Source: Isotricha intestinalis
Lineage: Eukaryota > Ciliophora > Litostomatea > Vestibuliferida > Isotrichidae
Direction of reading: 5' to 3'
NCBI GenBank assembly: GCA_023807065.1
Contig: JAJJLU010004351.1
Span: 1 to 14,487 of the forward strand
Length of the DNA: 14,487 nt
Shown: positions 9,780 through 14,487 of the stretch, in pieces
How the letters are laid out: each line of letters begins with the position of its first letter
Position numbering within the stretch: position 1 is the first letter of the stretch
Translations under genes and position numbers: made by a program
Notes under the pieces: model-generated
Told to the model about the DNA's origin: nothing
Database searches by the model: none
The model's input: only the letters and a program-made list of their open reading frames with translations

Positions 9780-10372
9780 CTGTTGAAACAATTAAAGAAA
9801 GAGTCATTAATAGTTGGAATGAGGCAAAAAATAAAATTGATACTTCATTAACATCTTATTTTAATATTGTTTTTAATCTTCTTTTCTCTAAAATTCAAAA
9901 TTTAAATCAAAATGCTCTTCCAGGAAATCAATTATTAACTGATATAAGACCAATTTATTTATATAATGAGAAAGGAGAAGTTATTTTAACAATTAATATT
10001 AATCTTAATAGTTTAGGATTAACTTATAAATATAATTTCCAAAAAGTTAATGTTTATGATTTTAATGTTATTTTAGAATCTGGAGGGAAATTTAATGTCA
10101 CTTTTGATATTATAATTGGGGATGGAGAATATCGAAATACTTTGAAAGATGTTTTTGGTTCAGGAACTTTTAAAGTTAATCCTAAATATTATTTATATGA
10201 TAAGAGTGTTGAAGCTCATATTAATATTAAAAATGAAGCTGCAAGATATGAGAGTATTATTAGAAAATTAGAAGAAGAAACAAATCAATATTTAAATGAA
10301 AGTGTTAAAAGTTATGAATTAGCAGAAATTGATGATATTGGATGGGTTAAATATTATAAAAATTTACCTTAA
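9706..10372 (+). CDS. C-terminal part of the giant gene after two frame changes
   Basis: The giant protein does not end at TAG 9704. From 9706 to 9771 the +2 frame encodes a helix (ETEAQSIKNHLYNW and on) with the favoured gaa, caa and aat codons. From 9773 the original frame resumes (EKTVETIKERVINSW) and stays open to TAA 10370-10372. In the 9707-9771 interval the original frame would need unfavoured codons (ctg, aag, ctc, ggc, cag, gag), so the +2 frame is the coding one. One extra A in the A7 run 9697-9703 and one base fewer in the ggaaaaaa string at 9772-9779 would join everything into about 2,108 residues. The last 140 residues are strand-rich (YLYNEKGEVILTININL) and end in a short charged helix; they look like a folded C-terminal domain. 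This could be sequencing error, early inactivation or unusual decoding. Clean codons up to the TAA favour one gene. Confidence 0.7.
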
Positions 10373-10494
10373 TCCATAAATTCTTTATTAAATAATTTTT
10401 TGAAATAATATCTAATAATTATATCATTTTTCCCTAATTTAAATTTTAATTTTCAAAATTAGAAATAATATCATAAAAAAATTTAAATATAATA

Positions 10495-10540
10495 ATTATT
10501 TTTTTTTAATTAATTTATTAATTATTTTAAAAAAAATAAT
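10495..10540. repeat. Inverted repeat of A/T tracts in the spacer after the giant gene
   Basis: The arms attatttttttt (10495-10506) and aaaaaaaataat (10529-10540) are perfect 12-base inverted copies around a 22-base A/T-only loop. They lie in the 186-base spacer between the giant gene's TAA and the ATG at 10559. A hairpin in the 3' untranslated RNA is possible, but such arms are easily produced by chance in DNA of this composition. Confidence 0.25.
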
Positions 10541-10558
10541 ATTTAATCATATTTAAAA

Positions 10559-12830
10559 ATGAAAAGTTTACTAAACAATTTAAAAAAAACTAAATCAAAA
10601 AACTCAGAAAAAATACCAAAATATAGTATATATCCAAAAATTTTTAAAAAAGAATTATTAAATGGAGAAACATACATACCAAAAAATTTTTCTTTAGATT
10701 TTACATCTTTTGATATAAATGATAATGATCTTCAAAATTTAATTCAATTAATTGAACAAACTCATTAATAAGATTTTCAAATATTTTAACAAATAATTCC
10801 TTATTTCAGCGTTTGTTAATAAAAATTTCTTTAAAACAACAATTTATTCTTTTATCTTTTTATATTAATTATTTAAATGAAGAATTATTAGATATTTTTC
10901 TTACTTTTTCAACAAAAATTAATTTTAAAACTAATTCTCTTAAAATACAAATTAAATATCATGATAAAAAATATGAAAGAGAAATGAAGAAAAGAATGTT
11001 TGAACATTTAGATAAAAATAATGATTCACAAATTAAAGAAATTGAATTGTTAAATTTTAGTTTTGATGATGAAGAATCAATTAATTTATTAAATAAATAT
11101 TTACACAATAAAAAAAATTGAATTTTATTTAAATGGAAGATTAATTAAAGAAAATAAATTTGATATTGATATATCTCATTTACTAAGATTAGATTTATCA
11201 AATAATTGTTTACAAATTATAACACCAATTCCAATTTCTTTTTTAATTTTAGCATCAAATTCAATTTCTGATATTGGATTAAAAAAAATACTAGAATTAA
11301 TTTCAAAAGAAAATTGTACTTTAAAAAAAATAATTTATCATATAATTATATTGGTGATAAAGGAAGTGAATATTTATCAAATGGAATAATAAAAAATAAT
11401 TCTATTGAAAAAAAAGATTTAACTGGAAATAAAATAGTAGAAATAGGAATAATTTCAATAACAAAAAGTTTATTAATAAATAATAATATTAAAAAAATAT
11501 CATTTAAAAATAATTATATTACTAATGCTGTTATTATTGAATTTTGTAATTTATTAAAAGAATCTAAATATGATAAATTTACAAAATTAGATTTTTCAAA
11601 TAATTTTATATTTCATGAAGGTTTATTTGCTTATTCTAAATTTTGAAATTCACATTATACAAATAAAATTTTTTCAATATCAGGAAAAATTACTTTAGAA
11701 GAATAAAAACAATTTTTTATAAATTGTGAAAATTTAAATAATATAAAACTGATTGATTTTTATCCTTTTGATATTTATCAAGATAATTATTATTATTTAA
11801 ATAGAATATTAATGAATAATTACAATATAAAATCAAAATATATATCAAATAATAATTCTTTATCAGATAATGGAATAAATGAATTATATGAAGGGATTTT
11901 ACAAAATAAAAAAATAACATAAATTTCAATAAGTCAATGTAATTTAAATGATGATGATATAGAAGTTTTATCAAAAGCTTTATATAAAAATATATATATT
12001 CAAGATTTAAATCTTGTTCAAAATAATATAAGTGAAAAAGGTATTAAAATATTATCAGAAAAAATATTTCCTAAAATAAGTTTAAAAAAAGTTTATTTAG
12101 GACATAATTTATTAAATGAAAAATGTGGTTTTTATTTAGGAAAATGTTTACCTGAATCAATTGGATTACAAAGATTAATGATAAATTCAAATAAAATTTT
12201 AGATGAAGGAGTAAAATATATTTCTGAAGGATTAATTAAAAATAATACTTTAATGGAATTAAATATTGAAAATAATAAAATAACAAATATTGGTTTAAAA
12301 TTATTATCTAAAGCTTTAAATAAAAATAAAAATTTTTTAAAATTAATTTTTGTTATAATTTATGTACTGAAATTGATGAAGAAACTTATAAATTATTTGA
12401 TTGATGTGTTGAAATTAAATTTTATGGGAATAAAATGTCAAAAGATTATTCAATTATTAATATGATTAATCGAGGAAAAAATAATAAATTAATGAAATTA
12501 ATAAGATTTTCAATTAATAATAAAAAATTAGTTTTTAAATTTAATTCTCAAAATCCAAATTTAAAATCTTTAGATTCGGCACATAATATAATTAATATAA
12601 GTTTAATTAATTGTTTATTTCACTTATCAAATTTAACTCAATTAAACTGATAAAATTAAATTGATGATGAAGAAACAAAAATAATTTTTGATTCTTTAAT
12701 TAAAATAAAAAATAAAACTTATTAAAATTCAATCTAATAAAATTGGTGCAATTGGAGGAGAAAAAATTCAGAATTTATCTAATAATAATACATTGAAACA
12801 TTTAAATTAAAGGTGAAATAAAAGAAGAAA
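10559..12830 (+). pseudogene. Broken EF-hand / RI-type leucine-rich repeat gene
   Basis: From ATG 10559 the product begins with a basic region, then repeat-like sequence (FDINDNDLQNL), an EF-hand (11011-11046, separate entry) and a series of RI-type leucine-rich repeats of about 28 residues. Repeat cores are LLRLDLSNNCL (near 11180), LSYNYIGDKG (near 11340), FTKLDFSNNFI (near 11580), ISISQCNLNDDD, LKKVYLGHNLL, LQRLMINSNKI and LMELNIENNKI (near 12260). Such repeats form curved protein-binding scaffolds, and the combination suggests a cytoplasmic or cytoskeletal adaptor. Breaks: frame changes near 10758, in the A8 run at 11110-11117, in the A8 run at 11323-11330, near 12350, near 12724 and near 12813; in-frame TGA at 11644, 12402 and 12648; TAA at 11704, 11920, 12651 and 12657. 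From 11314 to about 12345 one frame holds throughout, with only three stops. It probably continues into the repeats and coiled coil that follow, making one gene. Confidence 0.6.
11011..11046 (+). other. EF-hand calcium-binding loop
   Basis: The twelve codons read DKNNDSQIKEIE, with D, N and D at loop positions 1, 3 and 5, Ile at 8 and Glu at 12, the canonical EF-hand ligand pattern. Position 6 is Ser instead of the usual Gly. Flanking helices (RMFEHL before, LLNFSF after) fit the fold. It lies just before the leucine-rich repeats. A single EF-hand is seen; a partner may be absent or too degraded to recognise. Confidence 0.6.
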
Positions 12831-12835
12831 AAGTA

Positions 12836-13023
12836 ATTAAATATGAAGATGGAAAGAAAAGAGAAACAATTAAAGATAAAGATGGAAATACATTGAGAAA
12901 GATGGTTCAAAGAAAGAAATAACAAAAGATGAAGATGGAAATATTACTGAAAAAATATCAGATAAAAAAGGAAAAGTTAAAGAAATAATTAAAGATGAGA
13001 ATGGAGAAATAATAAGAGATATA
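12836..13023 (+). repeat. Protein-level 11-residue repeat (Lys/Asp/Gly) linking LRRs to coiled coil
   Basis: The translation shows about five copies of an 11-residue unit, roughly [IVT]-[IT]-K-x-[EDK]-[DKN]-G-[KNES]-x-[KTI]-[RED]: IKYEDGKKRE, IKDKDGNT, a shortened EKDGSKKE, ITKDEDGNITE, KISDKKGKVKE and IIKDENGEIIRD. A one-base frame change falls near 12892 inside the shortened copy; without it this copy may be full length. A second change falls near 13023. The unit is polar and probably forms hairpins or an extended linker. It is not a family I can name. Confidence 0.5.
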
Positions 13024-13025
13024 TA

Positions 13026-14487
13026 ATCAAAAAAGATATAAATAATTCAGAATTAAACCTACTTATCAATGAAAAAATTGAAATAAAAAAAGAATTGGAA
13101 AAATCTAAAGAAGAATTGGATGAAGCGAAAGTTGAAATTGAAAAAGAAAAAAAAGAAATTGATAAATCAGAGAAATCCAAAAATGAAATAGAAAAAGCAA
13201 AATTAAAAGAAAAAGAAGAAGAATTCAAATCGATTTTTCCACAAGAAAGAAATAAATATAAATCATTTGAAATCATAAAAAATGAACCAATCTTAATTTC
13301 ACAAATAATTAAAAAAAAGTCTGATATAAAAAATGTATTTTTAACAGGAATTATATCTGAAATGAAAGATTTGAAATTTCATCAAAAAAAGAAGTTGATA
13401 TTTATAAACAAACAAAAAAATGAAATGACTCATACTATAGATTTAAATGATTATATAGAAATAATAAATAAGAAAGAAACTAAAATAGATGAAATTGAAA
13501 AGAAAAAAATAATTTTAAAAAAAGAAGATATATTAAAAAAATTGAATTTAAAGAAAAATGATTTAATTTTAAGAAAATATATAAGAAAATGGAGAAAAAA
13601 TGATTATTACAATTAATAGAAGCTTCTCAAATTATTAGTCATTTTTGTAGATAAAATATTTGGATGATTATGATGAAGAAAATAAATGGCAAAGATTAGG
13701 TTATAAATTAAAAAAAAAATACTTTTAATAATTAAGGCTCTGAGAGAAAAAACAAAATTTAATATTAAAACCACAACAATGATTTCTCAACCTGATATTC
13801 TATAAAAACTTATAAAGAGGAAAATCAAATGTTAAATATTCTACATCAACTAATGGGCTTGTATTAATAGGAAAAACATTTAAATCTTCATCTAATAAAG
13901 ACAAAGATTTATCACCTAGAATTATTAATTTAATTGAATTTATAGATGAATATAATAATAAAATCCAAAAAAATGATAGATTTTCAATTTTAAGGAATAA
14001 CAAAGGCAGGAAAAATTTATTATCTTTTTCTAAAATATTTAATAAAAATAATAAATTTTTTAAAAATGAAAGATTTAAATTGATAAGCTCATCTTATGAA
14101 TCTCATAAAAAAAAGTCAATATATGAATTTGAAAAAAGATTGATTTCTAATAATAAAATCACAAGAAGAGAGAATTTTAATATATTATCATCTATTCATA
14201 AAAAAAAGAATTATTGAATGAAGATCATTTAAAAAATAAGAAAAATAAAAGTTTTTAGAAATAATTATTTTACTATTGGAGTTAAAAAAAAAGAAAAAAT
14301 TCATACAGAAGATGAAATTAATATAAATATTTATAAAAGATTTATGAGAGAAAATAAAGTATTTAAAAATGATAAATTAACAATTAAGTCAATATCATTA
14401 TCAAAATTATGTATAATGATTCAGGAAGAAAAAAAATTAATTAAAATATAAGAAAAAGAATTAAAAGAAGAAAAGAAAAAATAATTA
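13026..14487 (+). pseudogene. Broken coiled-coil and C-terminal region, probably the same gene as the LRR part
   Basis: From 13026 the frame is open to 13616. It starts with a charged helix (KSKEELDEAKVEIEKEKKE and on) that is almost certainly coiled coil, up to about 13225, followed by a Lys/Ile-rich region. The end is replaced by another frame near 13600 (LLQLIEASQIISHF), then others near 13665 (YLDDYDEENKWQRLGYK) and 13730, so the C-terminus is heavily broken. A 133-codon open stretch follows at 13816-14214 with a TAA one codon upstream (13813), then further A-run changes near 14200 and 14250, and an open stretch to TAA 14449-14451, after which the codons still look like coiled coil to the window edge. 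I recognise no domain after the coiled coil. The gene may continue beyond the window. Confidence 0.5.

Noticed and set aside
4043..10372. A genome-wide ciliate code with TAA/TAG as Gln
   Set aside because: The giant gene has no internal TAA in 1,887 codons despite about 65 Gln codons, and it appears to end at a TAA (10370) followed by spacer-like sequence. A uniform reassignment with the usage seen in the flanks cannot explain this.
11717..11974. Minus-strand frame across the LRR region
   Set aside because: It is a Tyr/Leu/Asn-rich shadow of the plus-strand leucine-rich repeats, which hold a single frame from 11314 to about 12345.
12989..13276. Minus-strand Ser/Phe-rich frame
   Set aside because: It is the complement of the Lys/Glu coiled coil on the plus strand.

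Overview
The window is very A+T-rich nuclear DNA of a eukaryotic microbe (a protist or an early-diverging fungus; I cannot place it further). There are no Shine-Dalgarno sites or operons. Codons almost always end in A or T, genes lie on both strands with A/T-tract spacers, and the proteins are eukaryotic in kind: a giant membrane-anchored glycoprotein, a membrane RING protein, and RI-type leucine-rich repeats with an EF-hand and a coiled coil.

Layout: (1) 2-519, plus strand, 3' part of a broken gene entering from the left edge. (2) 520-894, spacer with one odd 51-codon open frame. (3) 895-2126, minus strand, a broken Lys-rich gene. (4) 2264-3603, minus strand, a broken gene for a TPM-like domain, transmembrane segment, RING finger and Gly/Asn-rich tail. 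(5) 3604-4042, spacer between divergent genes. (6) 4043-10372, plus strand, one giant gene of about 2,100 codons. It is clean for 1,887 codons, then has two compensating frame changes within about 70 bases. (7) 10559-14487, plus strand, a long broken gene with EF-hand, leucine-rich repeats, an 11-residue repeat, a coiled coil and an unrecognised C-terminal part running off the right edge.

The main observation is the contrast between the giant gene and everything around it. All four flanking loci read through as convincing protein only if small frame changes (mostly in A or T runs) and many in-frame stop codons are ignored. My hand count of these stops is 22 TAA, 10 TGA and no TAG. TAA usually sits where Gln is plausible and TGA where Trp or Cys is plausible; one TGA replaces the third zinc ligand of a RING finger. 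The giant gene has about 65 Gln codons written CAA/CAG and no internal TAA or TGA. The simplest explanation is that the flanks are decaying pseudogenes under C-to-T pressure. A stop-codon reassignment used only in some genes, or a chimeric or poorly polished assembly, is not excluded and can be tested.

I see no tRNA, rRNA, CRISPR array, insertion sequence or replication origin. The genes show no obvious shared pathway; several are membrane or scaffold-type proteins.
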